Below, piece by piece: positions 23,303-32,679 of a DNA stretch of 64,000 bases. Under the pieces are notes generated by a model. The model made no database searches, was not told the DNA's origin, and was given only the letters and a program-made list of their open reading frames with translations. A program made the translations under genes and the position numbers. The stretch's first letter is position 1. Every line of letters starts with the position of its first letter. The DNA lies in the NCBI GenBank assembly GCA_021234155.1, contig JAJEKV010000025.1:7516531-7580530 (forward strand). Reading direction: 5' to 3'. This DNA comes from Isoetes taiwanensis. Lineage: Eukaryota > Streptophyta > Lycopodiopsida > Isoetales > Isoetaceae.

Positions 23303-23720
23303 TTTTTTTTTTTTTTTTTTTTTTTTGAAGAACTGTGTGATCAATATATTAAAAGAATGGTAATGTTACAAAGCAAGTGAGGAGGAAGGAGAAGCGCCCC
23401 CAAAGAGACAAATGATACTCGACACTCCACATCAAACTCACAGAAAAAAGCAGAACTCTATCATTGCACAAACCGACCATCACCATCTACAACACCCAAG
23501 AAGTCCCCGCCAAATGGCAAACTTCCGCTCTACTAATCCGGGAACACCGTAAAGCTTTGAAATAGCTTGTACCGAAGTCGAGGAATCGAGAGAGGTTCGC
23601 AAAAGGCGAATCCCCCGAAGATCCAACAACGCCGCCTTCCAAATCAGCCACACCAACCAAAGCCACGCCACGGATGCAAGGCTATTCATCCTATAGATTG
23701 AACCGATAAAAGAAATGGAT
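23303..23720 (-). mobile_element. Poly(A)-ended retroposon, copy 2
   Basis: Counterpart of 10,371-10,800, with a longer T run on the plus strand. Several small indels separate the copies, mostly at CAG/CTG-containing sites. Confidence 0.5.
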
Positions 23721-24080
23721 ATAAAGTGAAAAACTTGGCTTACAGTGCAAGCGACTTACCCTTTCTGGCCGAAAATATGTATGGTGCAGCATCGCCAAGC
23801 TGATAAGATCGCCATAGCTGGAAACTCTATTTTCAGATTTTATAGAAAACCCTTGAAATGCAGAGTTGGAATGGCATGCAACATGCACTCCAGGGGTATG
23901 GGAGGAGATCTGCAGCTCTGATCAATGCATCCGCTGACATCAAACATTAAAAAATTATTTTGCTTCATCGCATATCATGAGAGGTCTCCCCCGCCCCCAC
24001 CCTTTTTCCTTTGAAATTTTAAAGTCATATGAATTTAAGAATTTTTAGCCTCCTTTAAGAATTTTTTTTTTTTTGTATTA

Positions 24081-24220
24081 TAGAAAAATCGTTTATAGGT
24101 TTTTATTGGGGGTAAATACTTCGGTGGCGCCGCCAGGCAAGGGGGCGTGCAAGCGGCGGAGGCCGCGAGTCCGCCGCCGAGCCTGGCGGCGCCCGTAAAA
24201 ATCTATAAACAATTTTTCTA
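24081..24220. repeat. Foldback element, intact copy
   Basis: Outer 18-bp arms (24,081-24,098 and 24,203-24,220; one mismatch) enclose an inner perfect 13-bp pair GGCGCCGCCAGGC / GCCTGGCGGCGCC at 24,126-24,138 and 24,181-24,193. The GC-rich centre is flanked by AT-rich arms, giving a stable nested hairpin. Confidence 0.85.
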
Positions 24221-24439
24221 AAACGTAAAGATACTTTTATTGAAATTATCTGCAAGCGATGGCGGTGGTAGGTTGTGATCCAGTTTCTCCTGGATGTTCG
24301 TGTGATATGGGCTTTGATCCAGGCTATAGCCGGAGCTTTTATGACAGATTCTTTCAGAGTATAGCTTCTTTATATTTTCCAGGTTTTCTCATGGCCATGG
24401 CGGGAGGCTTGTTGCATGTGGCCTTACAAACCTTACAAA

Positions 24440-25790
24440 ATATGAAAAGGTTAAAGATTGGGTGACGCATTGGAAAGAGAAAGTCCAGATCGGATTTCAG
24501 TCATTGCTTTGACAACCGTTGCAGTTCTTACCTTGCTAGATCCTCAGAAGGATAAGTGGGTTGCCACAGACGCCAGTAAGATCGCTATGGTTGGTGTATT
24601 AATGCAAGAAGGTAGGGTAATCGCGTATGCTTCTAGGAAGATGAATGATGCAAAACAGTGATACCCCTCACATGACCAGGAGTTACTTGCCGTTGTGTGT
24701 GCCTTGCCTATTTGGAGACATTACTTGCTTGGCAGAAGGTTCCAATTAGATACAGATCACCAGAGTCTCCAATATATCTTCACGCAACCACACCTCAATC
24801 TTAGGCAATGATGATGGATGGAATTCCTGGAGGAATATGATTTTGAAGTTGTATATAAGCCAGACAAGCATAATGTTGTTGTCGATGCTCTTTCCAGGCA
24901 CCTATTAGCCACTCGAACGCATTGTAATGCAATTTCCACTCTCATCAGTGAGTTTGGTAAGCAGATAGAGCGGGGTTTCCCTCTAGATCCTGAATTTCAA
25001 GAAACATAGCAAAGTCTATCAAAGGAAGCCAGAACGGATAAGGAAGGGAAGCTTTTCGCCATTATAAGAAGGAAGGTAACTTTCTTTATTATCACGCCAT
25101 TGTAAGAATAAGTTATGTGTGCCTAAAACATCAGGAGTTCGCAGGCCCATTCTCCATGACACATAACAGTCCTATGGCGGGGTATGCGAGATTCATGAAG
25201 ACATATTTTAAGATCCACTCTAGCTATTTTTGGCCAAGTATGAAGAGGCACATTGTGAACTACATTAAGCAATGTCAGATATGTCAGCAGACAAAGGCGG
25301 AACAACTGCGCATTCCAGGAGAATTGCAACCCTTAAATGTTCCTAATGCGAAGTGGGAAGTTATTATCATGGATTTAATCATGGGGCTTCCGCGCACTCT
25401 AAGGGGCTTCGATGCTTTAATGGTTATGGTCGACAAGCTTTTCAAAATGGCACATTTCTTGCCATGTCGAACCACGGACACCGCATTAGACACCACCTTG
25501 TTGTTCACAAGAGAGATATTCCGCCTTCATGGGATGCCGCATACCATTATACCAGACCGGGATCCTATGTTTGTTAGTGCATTTTGGAAGGATTTCTTTA
25601 GCACTATTCAAACTAAGCTTGCCACACGGCTTACCACCCCCAGACGGATGGCCAAACAGAGCATACCAATCGCATAATAGAAGATATGCTACATAACTAT
25701 GTCTGGAACAAGTAATCCCAATGGGTAGATTATATCTATTTGGTGGAGTTTGATTATAATAAAACTAAACAGGAGTCCTTAAGAATGTCT
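24440..25790 (+). pseudogene. Ty3/gypsy pol fragment (RNase H to integrase)
   Basis: The first block has VATDASKIAMVGVLMQEGR and IAYASRKMNDAKQ, then QELLAVVCAL, HYLLGRRFQLDTDHQSLQY and DALSRH, all typical of the RT-RNase H region. The second block (ORF 25,117-25,677) has an integrase zinc finger with CQIC at residues 53-56, FALGT-type core sequence and PDRDPMFVSAFW. After that a frame change leads into the HPQTDGQTE-type motif. Stops at 24,659-24,661, two near 24,810 and one near 25,007 break it. There is no gag, protease, complete RT or LTR, so it is a dead internal fragment. Confidence 0.88.
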
Positions 25791-25799
25791 CATTTTATG

Positions 25800-27225
25800 A
25801 TTAATTAGGGCTATTAATGCCTTACTCCAGACACGTGGCATAATCCAGTTTCCAAGGCGCCGAATATATGCATTGTTGTTTGAATTTCTTTTAACTAAAA
25901 ACATGTCGAAACCATTTCTGCAACCTGCGTCAGTTTCTCCAATCACTGCCAATGATTTTTTGCTTGCTTGCATATCTACAACCACCAGCGCCTATGTTGA
26001 TGCAGGGCCGAAGCCATGCCTGAATCTAATGTTCAATCCGGCATATTTGTATGAAATTTAGAAGCGGATCTGCGCTTGCAGAGCCTTCACTCGATACTCC
26101 AAAAATTGCTGCCCTATCGAAACTGACAAGAAATGGACGAGCTCAAGCTGTACCGCTGGAGCTATGGCAAGAAATCAAGAGAATCAGATCGTATCCCATT
26201 TTCGCTAGACGCCTGAAGAATCCGATTGCAGAACATATCCTGCAGAATCTCAGAGCTCAATTTACATAAGTCGCCATATTTGGCCCAGAAGAAAATTGCC
26301 ACAGAGAATGGAGTGCCAGAGAAAGAGTCGAGTGGAGCCCTAGCTATTCTTAGAGTTGCACCGTGGCTGCCATAGACACAAAGAATGCATAGAAGAATGC
26401 TAAAAATTTTAGTCTAGAAATTTAGCTTTCTTTTTTTTAATGCCATCTCAGATAAAAACTGTAGCTTTGTAAGGGCTTCCTGTACGTCTAAATCTCACAA
26501 ATATCTTCATCAAGAAGAAAGCAAGCATAGAGCAAGGCGGCTGAAGAAGCCGATTGAAGAAACGAAATATCTCGATATGTTTTTCCTCGTAACATCTTGA
26601 AATAATTTTTTTTCAATAATAGCCTAGATTTAATTTTATTGGCTTTTTATCGATGGCCAAGATTTGATCCCCAGATCCAACGGCCCCGATCAAAAGCCCC
26701 AAATAAGGGGCTGCTTGGGCTGAATTGACGTGGCTTCATCTGGGCCGTCAATCTTAAAGGACGGTCAAGACGGTGACACCACACTATTATAAGGAAGGTG
26801 CTTGGGGTGGATTGCAATGGCTTTGTTAGGACCGTCGGATCTTAAATCTGGAGGGCCCGGATGGTGACACCTCGGCGTCTATATATAAGGGGGCAGCGTA
26901 TATAATTGTATATACATAACAGATATATATTATATATTAAAACAAGTTATAGCTATTAGGCTACCGATTAAAATGGAAGGTAGATTAAAATCATGATTAA
27001 ATAGGTAATGTCGGTTCTTTTATATATCATTTAATCCATCTTGCGAATGAGGTGTTGGGTATTATATTGTTAAATTTTGCTGCTCATTTTAAGGTACTAG
27101 TACTTTCTTGCTTTGGATGGGTTGGCTGCTAGATTGTTATAGCCTCTAGTGGTGGCTTGCCATTGTTGGATTATTTCTTTCTTTAGTGGATTTGCTTTTT
27201 TCATATCGCTTGTTGTATGAAGGAT
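25800..27225. other. Spacer with a diverged duplicated block
   Basis: Short ORFs at 25,873-26,269 are unassigned. At about 26,690-26,880 a roughly 100-bp block is repeated in diverged form (GGGCTGCTTGGGCTG...GACGGTGACACC, then GGTGCTTGGGGTGG...GGATGGTGACACC). It is followed by TATATATAAGGG at about 26,880, a possible TATA element without an identified gene. Confidence 0.45.
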
Positions 27226-27228
27226 TTA

Positions 27229-27631
27229 TTCAAAATAACACAAACCATTGCATCCAACACATTTCAATTAAAATCCCCCTGAAACCCCCTTTGGTTTGGG
27301 TGCATATTCACACGGGGTGTTACTCCGGGCATTGAGAGCTGTCGGATGGGCATATTTGCCCTTTATTCTCTGATCTGGATCGTACATAGCGATCCTCGTT
27401 TGTGGGATATGGCTGTACAAGTTTATGTATACTGTATATTGACGTTTCCGAAATACTATAAGGTTTTAGGGAATGTACTTAATGGTGTTAATTTTGTACA
27501 TGCATTGTAAGTTTTTAAGGGCTCTCGCTGCCCTACGTAACCCCCCGTGTGAATATGCACCCAAACCTAAGGGGGTTCCAGGGGGATTTTAATTGAAATG
27601 TGTTGGATGCAATGGTTTGTGTTATTTTGAA
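27229..27631. mobile_element. Hairpin (MITE-like) element with 95-bp arms
   Basis: Left arm 27,229-27,323 and right arm 27,537-27,631 are reverse complements with three mismatches; the loop is 213 bp. The inner part of the arm (GGTTTGGGTGCATATTCACA) also starts a diverged family member at 46,588 whose internal sequence matches this loop in reverse orientation. No coding potential, so a miniature inverted-repeat or foldback element is most likely. Confidence 0.85.
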
Positions 27632-27699
27632 AAAACAAATTGGGCTCTTTGGGCCCTAATAAAGGCCTTCGGGCACTAAGGATGGCATACATGCATATT

Positions 27700-27872
<173 letters not shown>

Positions 27873-27935
27873 AGAAATCATATAACAATGATTAGGATAT
27901 ATAATGGTTATGTAATGGCTGAAAGCCTCCAGAAT

Positions 27936-28121
27936 CGAACCTGGGTTACTTCAAGGCCCATTAAAGAAATATGCATGCCTATGGTGCATGTTGCCTCGAA
28001 CCTGGATTACTCTAAAGGCCCATTAAAAAAATATGCATGGCCTATGGTGCATGTTGCCTCGAGCCTAGGTTACTCTAAAGGCCCATTAAAGAAATATGCA
28101 TGCCTATGGTGCATGTTGCCT
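27936..28121. repeat. Three-unit minisatellite, 61-63 bp
   Basis: Units at 27,936-27,996, 27,997-28,059 and 28,060-28,121. Each runs from CGARCCTRG through GGCCCATTAA and AAATATGCATG to GGTGCATGTTGCCT. Confidence 0.93.
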
Positions 28122-29932
28122 CTACTGTGCCTGTAACAATATTATCCACCAATACACAAACATGTAATGATAGATGTATATAAAGAATGAGTTTTTTGTT
28201 TTGCAGTCAAGCCATGAGGAAGGCAACCACATTATCTGTAAATAATAAATAGCCTGCATGTTTGCATGTTATAAACCAGAGGGACATAGTGGTACAAGAC
28301 CAATGGAGCACACACGAAAGCTCAAACAGCAATGGCAAAGCATTCCGATATCGGTTTGTTTGGCAAGTGTTCGGAGATGGGCCGAAGATTAACATCTAGC
28401 AATATGTAGCATACAGATCAAGATTGACATGTCGGGTCTTGGTTTTCATTCACAGTTTTCATTGGCATGCCGGGTTTTGATTTTCTGCAGTTTTAGTGGT
28501 ATAGTTCTGAGCTGGATTGAGAGGTTTTCAGCATGGCTTGGCACAGGGGAAGTAGATTAAACAACCAAGAACAGGGGAGGTAGATTAAACAGGAGTTATT
28601 TTTTCCTAAGGGTTTTCCTAGTTTCACTGCTGCAACCCAGAAGCATGGAGTAACAGAAGAAGCAATAAACAGAAAAAGAGACAGAAAAACAGAATACGGG
28701 ATTTTTCGCAGAGGCATTTGTCATGCCCATATGAAGCGATGGTTTTTGGCCATTCAAACTTTTTGGTTTCAAGGAGGAAATCCTCTGACGCTGTGAGCCG
28801 GAGAGGCTTGCATGAGTTTTTGGTTTCAAGAAGAAAAGGATCTAGATGTTGATGCTGAAAAGGATCAGGAAAAGGATCTGATGCTAGATATTGATGCTGT
28901 GAGGCGGCTTCCATGAAACTTAGGCTTCTGAACCTTTTAGCATATATACATGCAATACAAAACAAGAAACAACATATTAAACATAAAAGCAACAGTAAAA
29001 GAGAACGAAGAATGATTTGCAAAGCTATCGGGCATGGGAATCAAACACGAGGATGGAGAGAAGATTGATGCCCACGTTAAACCTAATCTCTAGCAACAAG
29101 AAAACCTAATATGTTGCAAAGTAACCTCATACCAAATATGTAGAATGAAGGAAGAACAACACGAATCTACAATACCACCATATATTCACTCCTCCAGCAA
29201 CACGAATCGAGAAGACAATAGTGCAGAGGACAAAATTTTTGGAGTTTGATCTATATGAATGGAGTGCTCACAATAACAACCGTTAGATTGTTGAAGGTAA
29301 TCCAGATCAACGCTCCAAAACAGCCGCACTCTAGAAATACTATTTAGTATGGCCCAATGAATACAACAGTGAAATCATAAGAAAACCATGGCAAAAAGCG
29401 TATAAAATTACAAAAAAAAACCCCATGTTATAATGCTAGATATTGATTATGGAATGATTTATAGTTGGCAATGTCTTGGAACATTTTTTTTTCGGCGTCA
29501 TTTGATTATCGTGCCTTGAAGTTTGTTGTCTGGTCTATGTAGGCTTTAATCGAATAGATGGCTATTATCTTTGTTGTTGAGAAAGAAATATTTTAATAAT
29601 TTTGTGTTTATATTGATTGTTATTGTAACAGCATTTGTTCATAATTGTTTATTGTAATATTATTATTGTCTTTGTTCTTAATTGGCAAAATTGTTTTTTG
29701 AATATAAAACACCAGAGTTTTGTCTAATGAGTGATTGTCTGATGAGTGAGTGTGCTCTTGTGCAAACATCAATTTTTGCATCATTGTTTGTGCCGTTTTT
29801 TTGGAGAGAGATAATTAAGCATCGAGGGAGACATTGTAGCCATAATATAAGATAGATGTTTTGATATAGATTTAAAGATGTAGAAGTATTTGAGTTGCAC
29901 GATGCAACAGGGACTTGGTGAGGGTTGAGTAG
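28122..29932. other. Non-coding spacer
   Basis: No recognised gene. Minus-strand ORFs at 28,493-29,022 have low-complexity hydrophobic composition. A short imperfect repeat of GATCTAGATGTTGATGCTG-like phrases lies at 28,840-28,900. The last ~230 bases may be decayed LINE sequence downstream of the endonuclease fragment. Confidence 0.4.
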
Positions 29933-30385
29933 TCAAGGTCGACATTTTTCTGGCGAAGTATGTGCTTGAGACCTGCACGAGTTGCGGATTTGGATCAGTT
30001 CAATAATATATGTGTGGAAGTTAGGTTCATTGATTATAATATTACGTTCGGCAGGAGGTTCCTTGTGTTGATTATAAGCCAAGAAGAGAGGGTTGCCACT
30101 ACAATTCTGCACCCGCACCCACAAATACCGGTTGTGTCTGTCAATCTTGTGCAGGAAGATCGACTGTGCCAAAGACTCCCGGTAATAACAGGCAACCCCT
30201 CCATGTCCCCTCTTGCCTGTGCAGCTATTGAAGACTGGGAAATGTTGATAGTCTAAAAGATCAGGTAGCCTGTGTCCTGTGTTCTCCCATGTCTCCATGA
30301 GGAAGATGAGATCCATACCTGCAGCAACAGAGTTGAGACTATCCCCCTTCTGCCATGGGAAACCTCGACAATTCTTGAGGCACAT
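29933..30385 (-). pseudogene. LINE ORF2 start: apurinic endonuclease fragment
   Basis: A 150-codon frame beginning three bases after the ORF1 stop. It contains IFLMETWENTG, CTGKRGHGGVACYYRESL and LWVRVQNCSGNPLFLAYNQH, matching the N-terminal half of the LINE AP endonuclease (catalytic ETW, GGVA and YN segments). The later GDFNA and SDHxPL motifs and the whole reverse transcriptase are missing. Loss of the 3' side is unusual, because LINE copies are normally truncated at the 5' end. Confidence 0.75.
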
Positions 30386-30388
30386 TCC

Positions 30389-31078
30389 CTATTTGTTAGC
30401 AGCAGAGGCATGCGCAAATTGAGTTGTGGGGGAAGAGTGGGAAGCGGTAGCAGACTGAGTCATGTGGACAGAGTGAGAAGCAGTAGGGGTTGGGGCAGAG
30501 TGAGAAGCAGTAGGAGTTGGGGTGGCATATGACTGAGGAGTAGTGGCAGTGGCAGCAGGGCATGGGGCTGGAGCAGACGGTGGAGGAGCATGATCAGAGG
30601 AGGTGGGGGCTGCAGCTGAATGGCCCGGAGGGTCTGCAACAACATTCGGTGAGCGAAAAATGTGCATCTTGCCTCGAACTAGTCCCACAGCTCCTCCTTG
30701 ACAGCGGATGCCTCGAACCTTGGTGAGCTCATGCCTGCGGGACTCTTGTTGCGCTTGGGTGAGGTCTCGGTCCATATAGAAGGATATTCCCTTCAATTGC
30801 TTGCCCTGGCGCAGTATGGCATCCCGTACTTGCATATCTGCTACTGTGAATATGACAATACGGTTGTAGGCAGAACGTCGAGCACCATGACGACTGGCTC
30901 GAGCAATGTGTACAGGCCCAGGCAATGTCATACGATTGATGATCTGCATCTGGAGTCGGTGAATGAGATTCTCTCCCTCTTCTTCCGGCAGGCCACGGAT
31001 CACCAAATTATGACCTCTCCGTCTGCGTTCACTAAGCTCACATACTAGAACATGAACATTTTTAAATGTTTTCAACAA
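30389..31078 (-). CDS. LINE ORF1-like RNA-binding protein (229 aa)
   Basis: Residues about 18-140 resemble the RRM-like domain of L1-type ORF1 proteins: HNLVIRGLPEEEGENL, HIARASRHG, NRIVIFTVADMQVRDAILRQ and LKGISFYMDRDLTQAQ. Residues 150-229 form a Pro/Thr/Ser/Ala/His-rich tail. The family packages LINE RNA and acts as a nucleic-acid chaperone. The frame is fully open and ends just before ORF2, so gene order is normal for a LINE although ORF2 is broken. Confidence 0.75.
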   Translation of the reverse strand: MLKTFKNVHVLVCELSERRRRGHNLVIRGLPEEEGENLIHRLQMQIINRMTLPGPVHIARASRHGARRSAYNRIVIFTVADMQVRDAILRQGKQLKGISFYMDRDLTQAQQESRRHELTKVRGIRCQGGAVGLVRGKMHIFRSPNVVADPPGHSAAAPTSSDHAPPPSAPAPCPAATATTPQSYATPTPTASHSAPTPTASHSVHMTQSATASHSSPTTQFAHASAANK

Positions 31079-31286
31079 GGACTAGATTTGTGCAATCCTT
31101 GCTAGTTATTAGTTTCCCAGTAGTAGCTAAGCCATTGCCTTGACTTCCTCATTTTGCAAAGCATGTGGCCGAAATATAACTCCTTGAGTATAACTTTACT
31201 TTTTTGTTTGTAAGAAGCCTCCGATTTGGTCTGATTTGTGCCAATACTTCAGATCATGTGCCAACAAATATTAAAAACGTACAATC

Positions 31287-31523
31287 TTGGCTTTCCTATT
31301 ATTTAAATCCATTGGAACTGGTGGCTATTTAGATTTTTCACGGTTCCGTGTTTGGTTATCTCGGCTTCTGAGACGCCTTCAACTTCCTCCTTTCCAGTCC
31401 ATTAAGTTGTTGGCAAAAAACTTTGTTCTCATTATGTTTGAAAGTAGTGATGCACTGGACTATTTGGTATCAAGAGGGATTGATCCACTTGGTGGGGAAT
31501 ATATAAAGTATCAGTATTCCTAG
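31287..31523 (+). pseudogene. Gag/ORF1-like DUF4283-type fragment
   Basis: The phrase LLAKNFVLIMFESSDALDYLVSRGI resembles the N-terminal RNA-binding-like domain found in plant LINE ORF1 and zinc-knuckle proteins (DUF4283 type). It ends where the 40-bp direct repeat begins. It is too short to be functional. Confidence 0.35.
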
Positions 31524-31555
31524 GATGGGTCCTATGATAGGCACATACTGGCCGA
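31516..31555. repeat. 40-bp direct repeat, left copy
   Basis: Starts ATTCCTAGGATGGG and ends CATACTGGCCGA. It is identical to 32,638-32,677 and together they flank 1,082 bp. Confidence 0.93.
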
Positions 31556-31929
31556 AGTGAAGTGGTGTTCTTATTGAGCTTTGTAAAACATTGAGTACAA
31601 ATGGATCCCTCGCTAGGGATAGATAAATTTGGAAATATGAACTTTAAATGCTCCGAAACTAGACAATCATCGAGAGCATGATGAAACTGAAGAATACAAG
31701 ATAAAAGATGGTTTTATCCGCCACTTGGTCGAAGCAAAGGTGAGAAGACCCGGTGACTGCTCTTCATCGGGAAGAAGAACCACGCCTTCTTAGGCTTTTG
31801 AGGAAACCCAAGCAAATAGTTGAAGCACGACCCCACGCACTATGGTAACCACAAGACCTTAAACAATCCTGCAGAATCAAGGCTGAAAGAAAGATAACCC
31901 GTCAATGAGTTAGATGCCATAGGTAAGAA

Positions 31930-32420
31930 GACTCGGAGGCTCCATGGCCACGCCGAGAAAGAAATAGCAGCCGAACAATCGGGAACCATCCGCGGAATGA
32001 CCATCGCAGGAAAAAACAACCGATTAGTGCTGCCTCGGAGGCTACAGCGCCACGCCGAGAAAAAACAATAAATATGATCTCGGAGGCAACAGCGCCACGC
32101 TGAGAGAAAACACGGATAATAAATATTGACTCCGAGGCTACAATGCCACACCGAGAGAAAACATGAATGAATAAATAAAACACTAGTGCCATGCCGAGAA
32201 AGAGTAAACCAATAAGTATGCATCAGAGGCTACAAAAAGAATGCAAATTTAAAGGACATAGAAAAGGAAATAACGAACACGATCAAATGAAAAAACCATC
32301 AAGGGTAAGCGCCACGGCGAGAAAAAATGAAATAACAAGTACTCTCGGAGGCTACAGCGCCACACCGAGAAAGAATGATAAATATGCCTCGGAGGCTACT
32401 ATGCCACGCCGAGAAAACAT
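31930..32420. repeat. Array of hairpin-forming units, about 8 copies
   Basis: Variants of CTCGGAGGCTACAGC followed by GCCACGCCGAGAAA recur at irregular 45-100-bp spacing (for example about 31,931, 32,033, 32,077, 32,130, 32,343 and 32,387). Within each unit CTCGG pairs with CCGAG and GGC with GCC, so each can fold. On the minus strand the units read as repeated FSRRGAVASE peptides, but the frame is not kept across units. Confidence 0.8.
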
Positions 32421-32508
32421 GAATAATGCACTTAAAGAATATAGAAACAAACGGAACGACTGCTACCATCAAGTGCAGACAATCCACCAAGGGAGGGAGG
32501 GTGAGGGA

Positions 32509-32637
32509 AACTGATAGGATAGAGAAGAAGGAGAAATCTAGCTCAAGAGAACGCCGATGATAGAACAAAGAAGAGAGGCTGAATAAATAGGAGGAGTGAC
32601 AAAGGGACGTCCCCATCCAACGCAATAGAACCGTGGC
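32509..32637 (-). promoter_or_regulatory. Promoter-like module, third copy
   Basis: About 130 bp match 37,757-37,910 and 49,644-49,797 almost exactly. On the minus strand it has a CCTATTTATTC TATA-like element followed by a pyrimidine-rich leader. Here 22 bp next to the CGCAATAGAACC arm are missing compared with 49,759-49,780. It ends exactly at the right 40-bp repeat. Confidence 0.4.
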
Positions 32638-32677
32638 ATTCCTAGGATGGGTCCTATGATAGGCACATACTGGCCGA
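32638..32677. repeat. 40-bp direct repeat, right copy
   Basis: Perfect copy of 31,516-31,555. The flanking bases differ on both outer sides. Confidence 0.93.
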
Positions 32678-32679
32678 TA

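Larger units (their letters stand above)
19661..24426. repeat. Segment A, copy 2
   Basis: Direct copy of 6,043-11,492 displaced by 13.6 kb at its start. It lacks about 760 bp of LINE 3' sequence (junction at about 22,856-22,862). It keeps the left TIR (from 20,807), the minisatellite, the unknown ORF, the poly(A) retroposon and an intact foldback. An ORF at 24,259-24,465, interrupted by a stop in copy 1, is open here. Differences from copy 1 cluster at CAG/CTG sites. The right end abuts a Ty3/gypsy fragment. Confidence 0.93.

Noticed and set aside
24440-25790. Possibly active Ty3/gypsy element
   Set aside because: No LTRs, gag, protease or complete RT, and several stops and frame changes.
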